Source: Erythrobacter sp. (GTDB lineage: Bacteria; Pseudomonadota; Alphaproteobacteria; Sphingomonadales; Sphingomonadaceae). From it: a DNA stretch of 64,000 nt. Each line of letters begins with the position of its first letter. Position 1 is the first letter of the stretch. The stretch covers positions 7,688 to 71,687 of the forward strand of contig JAHEBH010000003.1 of NCBI GenBank assembly GCA_024642335.1, read 5' to 3'. The position numbers and the translations under genes are program-made. Below are positions 28,360 to 37,435 of this stretch, in pieces. The notes below the pieces were generated by a model that saw nothing but the letters and a program-made list of their open reading frames with translations, made no database searches and was not told the DNA's origin.

Positions 28360-29201
28360 ATCGGCTTGGGGCCTGTTTGCGGCGGGTGATCGCGCGCGGC
28401 ACGTTCCTGGTGCAGCTTGATCACCGCAGCAGCCGTTTCCTCGATCGATCGGCGCGTCACATCGATCACCGCCCAGCCATTATCGGCAAACATGCGGCGG
28501 GCGAAGGCCACTTCCTTTTCGACGCGTTCCTCATCGACATAGGATGTCTCCGCCTTCTCGTTCAGCGACAACAGGCGGTTCCGGCGGATCTGGATCAGGC
28601 GTTTGGGCGCGGTGGTGAGGCCTACCACCATCGGATGGCGCAGTCCGAACAGCGATGACGGCGGCGGACTTTCGATCACCAGCGGAATATTGGCGACCTT
28701 GAACCCGCGATTGGCGAGATAGATGCTGGTTGGCGTCTTCGAGGTCCGGGATACGCCGGCAAGCAGGATATCCGCCTCTTCCCAGTTTTCCCAGCCGATC
28801 CCGTCATCGTGCGCGATGGTGAACTGGATGGCATCGACACGGTTGAAATAGGCCTCGTCCATGACGTGCCGGGCGCCGGGGCGCTCATGCGCGGCCTGGC
28901 CCAGCCTGTCCTCCAGCGCATGGGTCACGGAATCCAGCGCGGCGACATGCGGCAGGCCCAGCGCCCGGCAGCGCTCCTCCAGTCTGGCGCGCGTCTCCGG
29001 ATTGGCGAGGGTGAAGAGCACAAGTCCCGGATTGGCCTTGAACTCTTCGAAAATCCTGTCGAGATGCTGGCGTGAACGGACCATCGGCCAGAAATGGCGC
29101 GTGACATCGGGATCGTCGAACTGGGCGAGCGCCGCCTTGGCGATCATCTCGAGCGTTTCGCCGGTCGAATCCGATAGAAGGTGAAGGTGCAAACGGGCCA
29201 T
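28356..29201 (-). CDS. Pyruvate, phosphate dikinase regulatory protein (PPSR, DUF299; RP001-type origin-adjacent gene)
   Basis: [82 protein letters not shown] at 29201. Confidence 0.95.
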   Translation of the reverse strand: MARLHLHLLSDSTGETLEMIAKAALAQFDDPDVTRHFWPMVRSRQHLDRIFEEFKANPGLVLFTLANPETRARLEERCRALGLPHVAALDSVTHALEDRLGQAAHERPGARHVMDEAYFNRVDAIQFTIAHDDGIGWENWEEADILLAGVSRTSKTPTSIYLANRGFKVANIPLVIESPPPSSLFGLRHPMVVGLTTAPKRLIQIRRNRLLSLNEKAETSYVDEERVEKEVAFARRMFADNGWAVIDVTRRSIEETAAAVIKLHQERAARDHPPQTGPKPI

Positions 29202-29502
29202 GTGGACAAACCCACGCATAAACCACGGGAGGGAACGGCGGACAAGCATGGGATGCAATTCCACCCCCACTACCGGCCGATTCAGCCGGAGCTTTCTGGA
29301 CAGGCTGGCAATACTTTCGACAGGCTGGGGATAATGGGGAGATGTTCCGCTTGACGACGCGAATGCTCGGATTCGCAAGTGCCGGAACCCCTGTTCATTG
29401 CGGGAGAAATCGGGCAAGGGCGCGCAATCCCCGAAATCCACAGGACCAACAGAGTCCTACATCCTATTATATATAAAAATATTTTATTGTTTGGACCCTT
29501 CG
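29202..29502. other. Candidate chromosomal replication origin (oriC/Cori-equivalent)
   Basis: Intergenic between PPSR/RP001-type gene and hemE; DnaA-box-like TGTGGACAA (29201), TGGGGATAA (29326), AAATCCACA (29434); GACAGGCTGG direct repeats 20 bp apart; 24-nt A/T-only run at 29465-29488; outward gene orientation on both sides. Confidence 0.75.
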
Positions 29503-30519
29503 ATGCCCGGACCTCTCCTTGATACATTGCGCGGTAAAGTGGCCGAAAGGCGCCCGGTCTGGCTCATGCGCCAGGCAGGGCGATACCTTCCCGAATACCG
29601 GGCCTTGCGGGCAGAGAAAGGCGGCTTCCTCGAACTGGTCTACGACAGCGAGGCGGCTGCCGAGATCACGCTCCAACCGATCCGCCGCTTCGGTTTCGAC
29701 GGGGCGATCCTCTTTTCCGATATCCTTATCGTGCCGCATGCACTGGGTCAGGACCTGCAATTCCTGGCTGGTGAGGGCCCGCATCTTTCACCCCGGCTGG
29801 TCGATGTGGCACTGGATACCTTGGAAGCAGCGCCACAGTACTTCGATCCCGTTTATGAGACCGTGCGCCTGACGCGCGCGCAATTGGGCCCTGAGGTGAC
29901 CATGCTGGGCTTTGCAGGCTCACCCTGGACCGTGGCGACCTATATGGTGGCGGGAGAGGGCAGCAAGGACCACCATGTGGCGCGTGCGATGGCCTATCGC
30001 GATCCGGCAGCTTTCGGTGCAATCATCGATGCCATTGTCGAAAGCTCGATAACCTATCTTTCCGGCCAGATCGCCGCGGGCGCAGAGGCGGTGCAATTGT
30101 TCGATAGCTGGGCAGGCAGCCTTTCACCCCGGCAATTCGAGCGCTGGGTGGTGGAGCCGACCACGCGCATTGTGGACGCGGTGCGCAAATTGCACCCCGA
30201 AACGCCGATTATCGGATTTCCCAAGGGTGCGGGCGGCAAATTGCCCGCCTATGCGCGCGAAACGGGCGTGGATGCGGTGGGAATCGATGAAACGGTCGAT
30301 CCGCGCTGGATTCACCGTGAATTGCCGTCCGGAATGCCCGTGCAGGGCAATCTCGACCCGCTATTGCTGATTTCGGGCGGTGAGGAACTCGATGCAGCGG
30401 CGCGTGAAGTGCTTGCCGCCTTCGAGGGCCGTCCGCATGTCTTCAACCTTGGCCACGGAATCGACAAGTCCACGCCCATCGCCCATGTCGAGCGCCTGCT
30501 GGATGTGGTGCGCGGGTAG
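29503..30519 (+). CDS. hemE: Uroporphyrinogen decarboxylase
   Basis: RRPVWLMRQAGRYLPEYRALRAEKGGFLELVYDSEAAAEITLQPIRRFGFDGAILFSDILIVPHALG; start ATG at 29503. Confidence 0.97.
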   Translation: MPGPLLDTLRGKVAERRPVWLMRQAGRYLPEYRALRAEKGGFLELVYDSEAAAEITLQPIRRFGFDGAILFSDILIVPHALGQDLQFLAGEGPHLSPRLVDVALDTLEAAPQYFDPVYETVRLTRAQLGPEVTMLGFAGSPWTVATYMVAGEGSKDHHVARAMAYRDPAAFGAIIDAIVESSITYLSGQIAAGAEAVQLFDSWAGSLSPRQFERWVVEPTTRIVDAVRKLHPETPIIGFPKGAGGKLPAYARETGVDAVGIDETVDPRWIHRELPSGMPVQGNLDPLLLISGGEELDAAAREVLAAFEGRPHVFNLGHGIDKSTPIAHVERLLDVVRG

Positions 30520-30558
30520 AGGGGTGACTTGCGCCGTGCCAGCTCCTAGATATCTGCC

Positions 30559-31002
30559 ATGCAGGACGTGCTCTCCATGATCTATCTGTGGCTCAAGGCA
30601 GGTCACATCATTTTCGTGATCTTCTGGATGGCGGGCTTGTTCATGCTGCCGCGCTATTTCGTCTATCATCAGGAAGCCGTTGAGGGATCGGAAGAAGAGG
30701 CGATCTGGCTCGATCGCGAGCGCAAGCTGCTCAAGATCATTCTTACGCCTTCGATCACCGTGGTGTGGGTGCTGGGGCTGGCACTGGCCTACACGCTCAA
30801 TCTGTGGGGTACGGGCTGGTTCCACGCCAAATTGCTGCTGGTGCTGCTGCTGAGCGGTTATCACGGTTATTTGTCATCCTATCACAAGAAGTTAGCACGC
30901 GGGGTCCGTTCGCTGACCGGCAAGCAATTGCGCATGTTCAACGAAGTGCCCGGCGTTGCGGCGGCATTAATCGTGATCCTGGTGGTGGTCCGGCCTTTCT
31001 GA
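30559..31002 (+). CDS. hemJ: HemJ-type protoporphyrinogen oxidase (CopD/UPF0093 family)
   Basis: YLWLKAGHIIFVIFWMAGLFMLPRYFVYHQEAVEGSEEEAIWLDRERKLLKIILTPSI; WFHAKLLLVLLLSGYHGYLSSYHKKLARG. Confidence 0.93.
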   Translation: MQDVLSMIYLWLKAGHIIFVIFWMAGLFMLPRYFVYHQEAVEGSEEEAIWLDRERKLLKIILTPSITVVWVLGLALAYTLNLWGTGWFHAKLLLVLLLSGYHGYLSSYHKKLARGVRSLTGKQLRMFNEVPGVAAALIVILVVVRPF

Positions 31003-31150
31003 CCGGGCCGCCGGAGTGTTCGATTTACCAAAAGCGAATTGACGATTCCTCGCGAAAGGCATAATTCGCCTCTACCAACCGGCAATTGGTCGCCATCTGA
31101 GCAACCGGGTCCGCTTTCTCCAAGCCCATCGGCCCGCCGGCACCCAGAAC

Positions 31151-32428
31151 TTGAATATGGAAATACCCGAAATGCATCTGAAAGAACTCAAACAACGGAC
31201 GCCGGCAGAACTGGTTGCCATGGCGGAAGAATATGAGGTCGAGGGCGCGAGCACCATGCGCCGCCAGGACCTGATGTTCGCGATTCTCAAGGAAGTTGCC
31301 GAAGATGGCGAGGAAATCCTCGGCATCGGCACTATCGAGGTGCTGCAGGACGGCTTTGGCTTCCTGCGCTCACCCGAGGCGAACTATCTCGCCGGTCCCG
31401 ACGATATCTATGTGTCGCCCAACCAGGTCCGCAAATGGGGCCTGCGCACCGGTGATACGGTGGAAGGCGAAATCCGTGCACCCAAGGATGGCGAACGCTA
31501 TTTCGCGCTCACCAAGCTGCTGAAGGTCAATTACGATGACCCTGAGGCTGTGCGTCACCGGACCAATTTCGACAACCTCACGCCGCTCTATCCCGACGAA
31601 CGGCTGAATCTCGATACCAAGGACCCGACGGTCAAGGACAAGTCGGCCCGCGTGATTGACCTGATTGCGCCGCAGGGCAAGGGCCAGCGCGCGCTGATCG
31701 TCGCCCCGCCGCGTACCGGCAAGACCGTGCTGCTCCAGAACATGGCCAAGGCGATCACGGATAACCATCCGGACGTCATCCTGCTCGTGCTGCTGGTCGA
31801 CGAGCGTCCGGAAGAAGTTACCGACATGCAGCGTTCGGTGAAAGGTGAGGTGATCTCCTCCACCTTCGATGAACCGGCCTCTCGCCACGTTCAAGTTGCT
31901 GAAATGGTTATTGAAAAGGCCAAGCGTCTGGTCGAGCACAAGCGCGATGTCGTAATCCTGCTGGATTCGATCACCCGCTTGGGCCGCGCCTACAACACCG
32001 TGGTCCCGAGTTCGGGCAAGGTGCTGACCGGCGGTGTCGACGCCAATGCCCTGCAGCGTCCGAAGCGCTTCTTCGGTGCCGCGCGCAATATCGAGGAGGG
32101 CGGTTCGCTTTCCATCATCGCCACCGCGCTGATCGATACCGGCAGCCGCATGGACGAAGTGATTTTCGAGGAATTCAAGGGCACGGGTAACTCCGAAATC
32201 GTTCTCGACCGCAAGGTTGCGGACAAGCGCATCTTCCCGGCGCTTGATGTCGGCAAGTCCGGCACGCGCAAGGAAGAGTTGCTGGTGGGCAAGGAAGAAC
32301 TCTCCAAGATGTGGGTGCTGCGCCGTATCCTGATGCAGATGGGCACGGTGGATTCGATGGAATTCCTGCTCGACAAGATGAAGGATTCCAAGACCAACGA
32401 GGACTTCTTCGCCACCATGAACCAGTAA
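31151..32428 (+). CDS. rho: Transcription termination factor Rho
   Basis: [121 protein letters not shown]. Confidence 0.98.
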   Translation: MNMEIPEMHLKELKQRTPAELVAMAEEYEVEGASTMRRQDLMFAILKEVAEDGEEILGIGTIEVLQDGFGFLRSPEANYLAGPDDIYVSPNQVRKWGLRTGDTVEGEIRAPKDGERYFALTKLLKVNYDDPEAVRHRTNFDNLTPLYPDERLNLDTKDPTVKDKSARVIDLIAPQGKGQRALIVAPPRTGKTVLLQNMAKAITDNHPDVILLVLLVDERPEEVTDMQRSVKGEVISSTFDEPASRHVQVAEMVIEKAKRLVEHKRDVVILLDSITRLGRAYNTVVPSSGKVLTGGVDANALQRPKRFFGAARNIEEGGSLSIIATALIDTGSRMDEVIFEEFKGTGNSEIVLDRKVADKRIFPALDVGKSGTRKEELLVGKEELSKMWVLRRILMQMGTVDSMEFLLDKMKDSKTNEDFFATMNQ

Positions 32429-32435
32429 GGGAGAG

Positions 32436-32457
32436 GGGGCCGCGGCCCCCTTTTCTT
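32436..32457 (+). terminator. Probable Rho-independent terminator of rho
   Basis: GGGGGCCGCGGCCCCC followed by TTTTCTT immediately after the rho stop codon. Confidence 0.7.
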
Positions 32458-32551
32458 CGCCACCACTGGAAATCCCTCACCGTCTTGCTCATATAGGACA
32501 CTTGGAGGCGCGCGTTGCTTGCGGTGCGCGCCCGAGTGAAAGGCCAGACGG

Positions 32552-32818
32552 ATGAAAGTGAATATCGAAATCGATTGCTCGCCCGAGGAAGCACGGCGTT
32601 TCATGGGGTTGCCCGATGTCGAAAAGGCCAATTCGGTCTATGTCGATGCCATTGCCAATGCGATGAAGGGCGTGTCCGACAAGGACCAGTTGCGCGAATA
32701 TGCGCAGCAGCTGGCGCCCATGGGGCAGATGGGCCTGAAGATGTTCCAGTCCTTTGTGGAAAGTGCCAGCAAGCAACATGGCGGCTCATCTTCCGGCAAG
32801 CCCAAGAGTGACGACTAA
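32552..32818 (+). CDS. DUF6489-like small conserved protein
   Basis: MKVNIEIDCSPEEARRFMGLPDVEKANSVYVDAIANAMKGVSD..; family name from memory. Confidence 0.7.
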   Translation: MKVNIEIDCSPEEARRFMGLPDVEKANSVYVDAIANAMKGVSDKDQLREYAQQLAPMGQMGLKMFQSFVESASKQHGGSSSGKPKSDD

Positions 32819-32826
32819 GATTCTGA

Positions 32827-34101
32827 ATGGAAACGATATTCGCCCTATCGAGCGGCGCTCCGCCGGCGGGTATCGCTGTTATCAGGGTTACAGGCCCTGG
32901 CGCGGGAAAGGCGCTTGAAGCGCTTGCCGGTAAAATTCCGCCACCGCGCAGGGCCGTGCGTGCCTGGCTGAGCAATAATGAAGGCATCCGCCTCGATGAC
33001 GGGCTGGTGTTGTGGTTTCCGGCTCCAAATTCCGTAACGGGCGAGGATCTCGCCGAGTTCCATCTCCACGGCGGCAGGGCAGTGATCGCGGCAGTCGAGG
33101 CCGCGTTTGCGGCCATTCCGGGCCTTCGCAAGGCGCAGGCAGGGGAGTACACCCGGCGCGCCTTTGCCAATGGGCGCATCGATCTAGCCGAGGCGGAAGG
33201 TCTCGCGGACCTTCTTTCCGCCGAAACCGAATTGCAAAGGCGGGCTGCGATCGCCAGTGCGGGGGGGTTGCTCTCGCGCAAGGTTGAGGGTTGGCGGGAG
33301 GAGCTCCTGCACCTGTCTGCCCAGATCGAAGCGGTTCTCGATTTTGACGAGGAGGACGATGTTGGCGGGTTGCCTGCGGCGTTCTTCAGCGGACTTACGG
33401 TATTGACCGGTGACTTGCAGGCGAGTTTGGCGCTCCCTTCATCCGAGCCTTTGCGGGAGGGTTTCCGGGTTGCTCTGGCAGGCCCTCCCAACGCAGGAAA
33501 ATCCATGCTTTTCAATGCATTGCTGGAAAATGAGGCAGCAATCACGGCTGCAATTGCGGGTACCACGCGCGATGTTCTTGTGCGTCCGGTCGCCATCAAT
33601 GGCGTACCTTTCTCATTGATCGACATGGCTGGCCTGCGCGAACATGGCAGCGACGAGGTTGAGGCCATGGGGATCGAACGCGCGCGTGGTGAAATTGCGC
33701 GTGCCGATCTTGTCCTGTGGTTGGGCGAGGAGGGGCTGGGGCCCGAGGGTGCCTGGGAGATCGAGGCTCAATGTGATCGGGAAGGTCACGCAGTAAAGGA
33801 GAGCCCCGCCTTCCGCCTGTCTGCAGTGACGGGTGAGGGTATTGCCTCATTGAAGACCAGATTGGCAGAACATGCGGCAGGCAAGTTGCCAAAGCCGGGC
33901 GATCTGGCGCTCAACCAGCGTCAGCGCACTCTGGTGTCAGTGGCCGCAGACGAACTGGCCTCTGCGGGCGACACGACTGATCCCCTCCTAATTGCGGAAC
34001 AATTGCGTCAGGCGCGCCTCGCCTTTGATGCCTTGCTGGGCCGGACTTCCACCGAGGACGTGCTCGATGCACTGTTCGGGCGTTTCTGCATCGGAAAATA
34101 G
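32827..34101 (+). CDS. mnmE: tRNA uridine-5-carboxymethylaminomethyl(34) synthesis GTPase MnmE
   Basis: ETIFALSSGAPPAGIAVIRVTGP; AEFHLHGGRAVI; RVALAGPPNAGKSMLFNALLENEAAITAAIAGTTRDVL; C-terminal FGRFCIGK. Confidence 0.97.
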   Translation: METIFALSSGAPPAGIAVIRVTGPGAGKALEALAGKIPPPRRAVRAWLSNNEGIRLDDGLVLWFPAPNSVTGEDLAEFHLHGGRAVIAAVEAAFAAIPGLRKAQAGEYTRRAFANGRIDLAEAEGLADLLSAETELQRRAAIASAGGLLSRKVEGWREELLHLSAQIEAVLDFDEEDDVGGLPAAFFSGLTVLTGDLQASLALPSSEPLREGFRVALAGPPNAGKSMLFNALLENEAAITAAIAGTTRDVLVRPVAINGVPFSLIDMAGLREHGSDEVEAMGIERARGEIARADLVLWLGEEGLGPEGAWEIEAQCDREGHAVKESPAFRLSAVTGEGIASLKTRLAEHAAGKLPKPGDLALNQRQRTLVSVAADELASAGDTTDPLLIAEQLRQARLAFDALLGRTSTEDVLDALFGRFCIGK

Positions 34102-34117
34102 CGTTTCACGTGGAACA
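34102..34117. promoter_or_regulatory. Candidate parS site 1 (mnmE-mnmG gap)
   Basis: CGTTTCACGTGGAACA; begins directly after the mnmE stop codon. Confidence 0.85.
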
Positions 34118-34176
34118 TTGCCCGGCGTGCAGGATGGCTTTGACCTGCGCGGCGCCGGGTTCTATCGGCACAGGCA

Positions 34177-36039
34177 ATGAGTGCGTTCGACATCCTTGTT
34201 ATCGGCGGCGGACATTCCGGCTGCGAAGCGGCCGCTGCGGCTGCACGCATGGGTGCGCGTACGGGGCTGATTTCCTTCGATAACAAGATGATCGGGGCGA
34301 TGAGCTGCAATCCTGCGATCGGTGGGTTGGGCAAGGGCCATCTGGTGCGCGAAGTCGATGCATTTGACGGCTTGATCGGGCGGGCAGCTGATGCCGCCGC
34401 GATCCATTACCGCATGCTCAACCGCTCGAAGGGCAGCGCCGTACAGGGCCCGCGCGTGCAGGCCGACCGCAAGCTTTTCCGCACCGCGATCCAGCGTGCG
34501 GTCAGGAGTCAGGAGGGCCTGGAGCTGATCGAGGGTGAGGCCGCCGGCCTACTACTGTTCGATAGCGGGCGTGTTGCGGGCGTCGTTCTGGGCGATGGGA
34601 CCAAATTGCCGGCGCGGGCAGTCATCCTGTGCACCGGAACCTTCCTTGGCGGGACGCTGTTTCGCGGCGAGGAGCGCTTCACCGGTGGCAGGATCGGCGA
34701 ATCCTCCGCGCAGCTTCTCGCGGAGCAGCTGCGCGAAGCGAAATTGCCCATGGCGCGCCTCAAGACAGGCACTCCGCCGCGTCTCGATGGCCGGACAATC
34801 GACTGGGCGCGGCTCGAAGCGCAGGCTTCGGACAGCGATCCCTGGACCATGTCGCCGCTGACGTCAAAACGCCTGAATCCACAAGTTTTCTGCGCAATTA
34901 CAAGGACAAATGCGCGCAGCCACGCGATCATTGCGGAAAATCTCCATCGCTCTCCGCTCTTTACCGGCGCCATCGGTGCAGCAGGACCGCGCTATTGCCC
35001 CTCGATCGAGGACAAGATCCACCGCTTTGCCGATCGCGATGGTCACCAGGTCTTCCTGGAGCCCGAGGGGCTCGACACGCATCTGGTCTATCCGAACGGA
35101 ATCAGCACCTCGTTGCCGACCGATGTGCAACTCGCCATGCTCAGGACGATGGATGGCCTTGAGCGGGTCGAAATGGAGGTTCCGGGCTATGCGGTGGAGT
35201 ACGACCATATTGATCCGCGCGCTCTGGGGCCGGATTTGCAGCTGAAGGCCATGCCGGGCCTCTATTGCGCTGGTCAGATCAACGGAACCACCGGATATGA
35301 AGAGGCTGCGGCGCAGGGGCTCGTGGCCGGGCTGCAGGCCGCCAGCGCCGTGCTGGAGCGTGATCCGGTGCGGCTGGACCGTGCCAATTCCTACATGGCG
35401 GTAATGATCGACGATCTCACGCTGCACGGGGTGAGCGAGCCTTATCGCATGCTCACCGCAAGGGCGGAGTACCGGCTGCGGTTGCGCGCCAACAATGCGA
35501 CAACGCGCCTGACCCCACTTGCGCTGGAGGTGGGATGTGTCGGGCAGGAGCGGCAAGGCTGGTTCGAGCGGCGTGAAGCGGCGAAGGCACAATGGGAGGA
35601 TGCGTTGGACCGTAGTGTCTCCGCAGGCGAACTGGCCGCCAATGGTGTTTCCGCCAAACAGGATATCGGGCGCCTTTCCTTGCGCGAATGGTTGAGATTT
35701 CCGCAAGTTACGATGGGTTCCCTGGCCCCGTGGTTGCCAGACAAATGCGATCCGGCTGGCCTCTTGGCGGAGGAGTTGGCCGAAGATGCCGCCTATGCGC
35801 CCTATCTCGAGCGGCAGGAGAGTGAATTGCGCGATTTGCGGGCAAGTGAAGCGGTGAGATTGGGCGATAATTTCTCCTACGGCGATGTACCCGGCCTCTC
35901 GAACGAAATGGTTGAAAGGTTGGCGACTGCGAAGCCGGCCAACCTTGCCGCAGCGGGCCGGGTGCGCGGGATAACGCCTGCGGCGCTTGCGGCGGTGCTC
36001 GTCTATGCGAGGCGGCGCGTTACGGAGGTGGCGGAATGA
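34177..36039 (+). CDS. mnmG: tRNA uridine-5-carboxymethylaminomethyl(34) synthesis enzyme MnmG
   Basis: [83 protein letters not shown]. Confidence 0.98.
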   Translation: MSAFDILVIGGGHSGCEAAAAAARMGARTGLISFDNKMIGAMSCNPAIGGLGKGHLVREVDAFDGLIGRAADAAAIHYRMLNRSKGSAVQGPRVQADRKLFRTAIQRAVRSQEGLELIEGEAAGLLLFDSGRVAGVVLGDGTKLPARAVILCTGTFLGGTLFRGEERFTGGRIGESSAQLLAEQLREAKLPMARLKTGTPPRLDGRTIDWARLEAQASDSDPWTMSPLTSKRLNPQVFCAITRTNARSHAIIAENLHRSPLFTGAIGAAGPRYCPSIEDKIHRFADRDGHQVFLEPEGLDTHLVYPNGISTSLPTDVQLAMLRTMDGLERVEMEVPGYAVEYDHIDPRALGPDLQLKAMPGLYCAGQINGTTGYEEAAAQGLVAGLQAASAVLERDPVRLDRANSYMAVMIDDLTLHGVSEPYRMLTARAEYRLRLRANNATTRLTPLALEVGCVGQERQGWFERREAAKAQWEDALDRSVSAGELAANGVSAKQDIGRLSLREWLRFPQVTMGSLAPWLPDKCDPAGLLAEELAEDAAYAPYLERQESELRDLRASEAVRLGDNFSYGDVPGLSNEMVERLATAKPANLAAAGRVRGITPAALAAVLVYARRRVTEVAE

Positions 36040-36662
36040 TCGGTAATGAAGATGAAGCGCGGGCCTATTGTACCCGGATCTGCGATGAAGGGGCGATGGC
36101 GCGGCTCGAACGCTTCATTCCGTTGCTCGTCGCGGAGAACGAGCGGCAGAACCTGATTTCCACCAACAGCCTCAATTTCGTATGGCAGCGCCATATTGCG
36201 GACAGCGTTCAACTCTTGTCACATGTTCCACGTGAAACATCACCCTGGCTCGATCTGGGAAGCGGAGCGGGGATGCCGGGGCTGGTGCTGGCGATCGCAA
36301 GGCCCGATCTGACCTTCCATCTCGTCGAATCGCGGAAGCGTCGTGTGGCCTGGCTTGAGCAGGTAAAGGCGCATTTCGGCCTGGAAAATTGCCATATTCA
36401 TGGCGCACGACTGGAAAATGTGGAAACCATGCCTGTGCGCGTAATCTGCGCGCGTGCCTTCGCTCCGCTTGGTAAACTCCTCAGCTTATCCGCGCGCTTT
36501 TCCACACAGGATACGACTTGGCTGTTGCCCAAAGGGCGTTCGGCAGGTCAAGAATTGTCTGAACAACCCGAATCGGTGCGCAAAATGTTCCACGTGGAAC
36601 ACTCACAGACCGATCCGGAAGCAGGAATCGTCAAAGGCACAGGGAGCCCTCCAGTCCAATGA
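36036..36662 (+). CDS. rsmG: 16S rRNA (guanine(527)-N(7))-methyltransferase RsmG
   Basis: [80 protein letters not shown]. Confidence 0.96.
   Translation: MIGNEDEARAYCTRICDEGAMARLERFIPLLVAENERQNLISTNSLNFVWQRHIADSVQLLSHVPRETSPWLDLGSGAGMPGLVLAIARPDLTFHLVESRKRRVAWLEQVKAHFGLENCHIHGARLENVETMPVRVICARAFAPLGKLLSLSARFSTQDTTWLLPKGRSAGQELSEQPESVRKMFHVEHSQTDPEAGIVKGTGSPPVQ
36224..36239. promoter_or_regulatory. Candidate parS site 2 (inside rsmG)
   Basis: TGTTCCACGTGAAACA. Confidence 0.88.
36586..36601. promoter_or_regulatory. Candidate parS site 3 (3' end of rsmG, upstream of parA)
   Basis: TGTTCCACGTGGAACA, perfect 16-bp palindrome. Confidence 0.9.
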
Positions 36663-37435
36663 TTTGCATCGCCATAGCCAACCAGAAGGGCGGTGTGGGC
36701 AAGACCACCACCGCGATCAACATCGCAACGGCTATGGCTGCAACGGGGTGGAGGACGTTGCTGATCGACCTCGATCCGCAGGGCAATGCCTCGACCGGGA
36801 TCGGTCTCGATGCGGCTCACCGCGATATGTCGAGTTACGATGTGCTGGTTGACCAGATTCCCCTCGATGATTGCATCGTCTCCTCGAAAATCCCCGGCCT
36901 CGACCTGTTGCCCGCCACCGTCGATCTCAGCGGGGCGGAGGTGGAGCTTGTGGGTGTGGAAGATCGCACAAACCGTTTGCGCGATGCCTTGGCCAACCAC
37001 CGCGGCCACGATGTCTGCTTTATCGACTGTCCGCCCTCTCTCGGCTTGCTGACACTCAACGCGCTGTGCGCAGCCGATACGCTTCTGGTCCCGTTGCAGT
37101 GCGAGTTCTTTGCATTGGAGGGATTGAGCCAGCTTTTGCAGACGGTCGAGCAGGTGCAGCAGCGTTTCAACGCAGATCTGGGCATTGTCGGCATCGTTCT
37201 GACCATGTTCGACCGCCGTAACCGCCTGACCGACCAGGTGGCCGACGATGTACGTGAATGCTTGGGCAAGCTTGTCTTTGAGTCCGTAATCCCGCGCAAT
37301 GTGCGCCTGTCCGAGGCACCGAGCCATGGTTTGCCGGCGCTGGTGTACGATCATGCCTGCTCGGGAAGTCGTGCCTATATGGCGCTGGCGCGCGAATTGA
37401 TCGGGCGCCTGCCGCAGGAGAAGGTAGCAGCATGA
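36659..37435 (+). CDS. parA: Chromosome partitioning ATPase ParA
   Basis: CIAIANQKGGVGKTTTAINIATAMAATGWRTLLIDLDPQGNASTGIG; FIDCPPSLGLLTLNAL; VPLQCEFFALEGLSQLL. Confidence 0.97.
   Translation: MICIAIANQKGGVGKTTTAINIATAMAATGWRTLLIDLDPQGNASTGIGLDAAHRDMSSYDVLVDQIPLDDCIVSSKIPGLDLLPATVDLSGAEVELVGVEDRTNRLRDALANHRGHDVCFIDCPPSLGLLTLNALCAADTLLVPLQCEFFALEGLSQLLQTVEQVQQRFNADLGIVGIVLTMFDRRNRLTDQVADDVRECLGKLVFESVIPRNVRLSEAPSHGLPALVYDHACSGSRAYMALARELIGRLPQEKVAA

Noticed and set aside
31038-31066. TTGACG..CATAAT promoter-like sequence upstream of rho
   Set aside because: Spacing is only about 15-16 bp and no TSS evidence; not strong enough to list as a feature.
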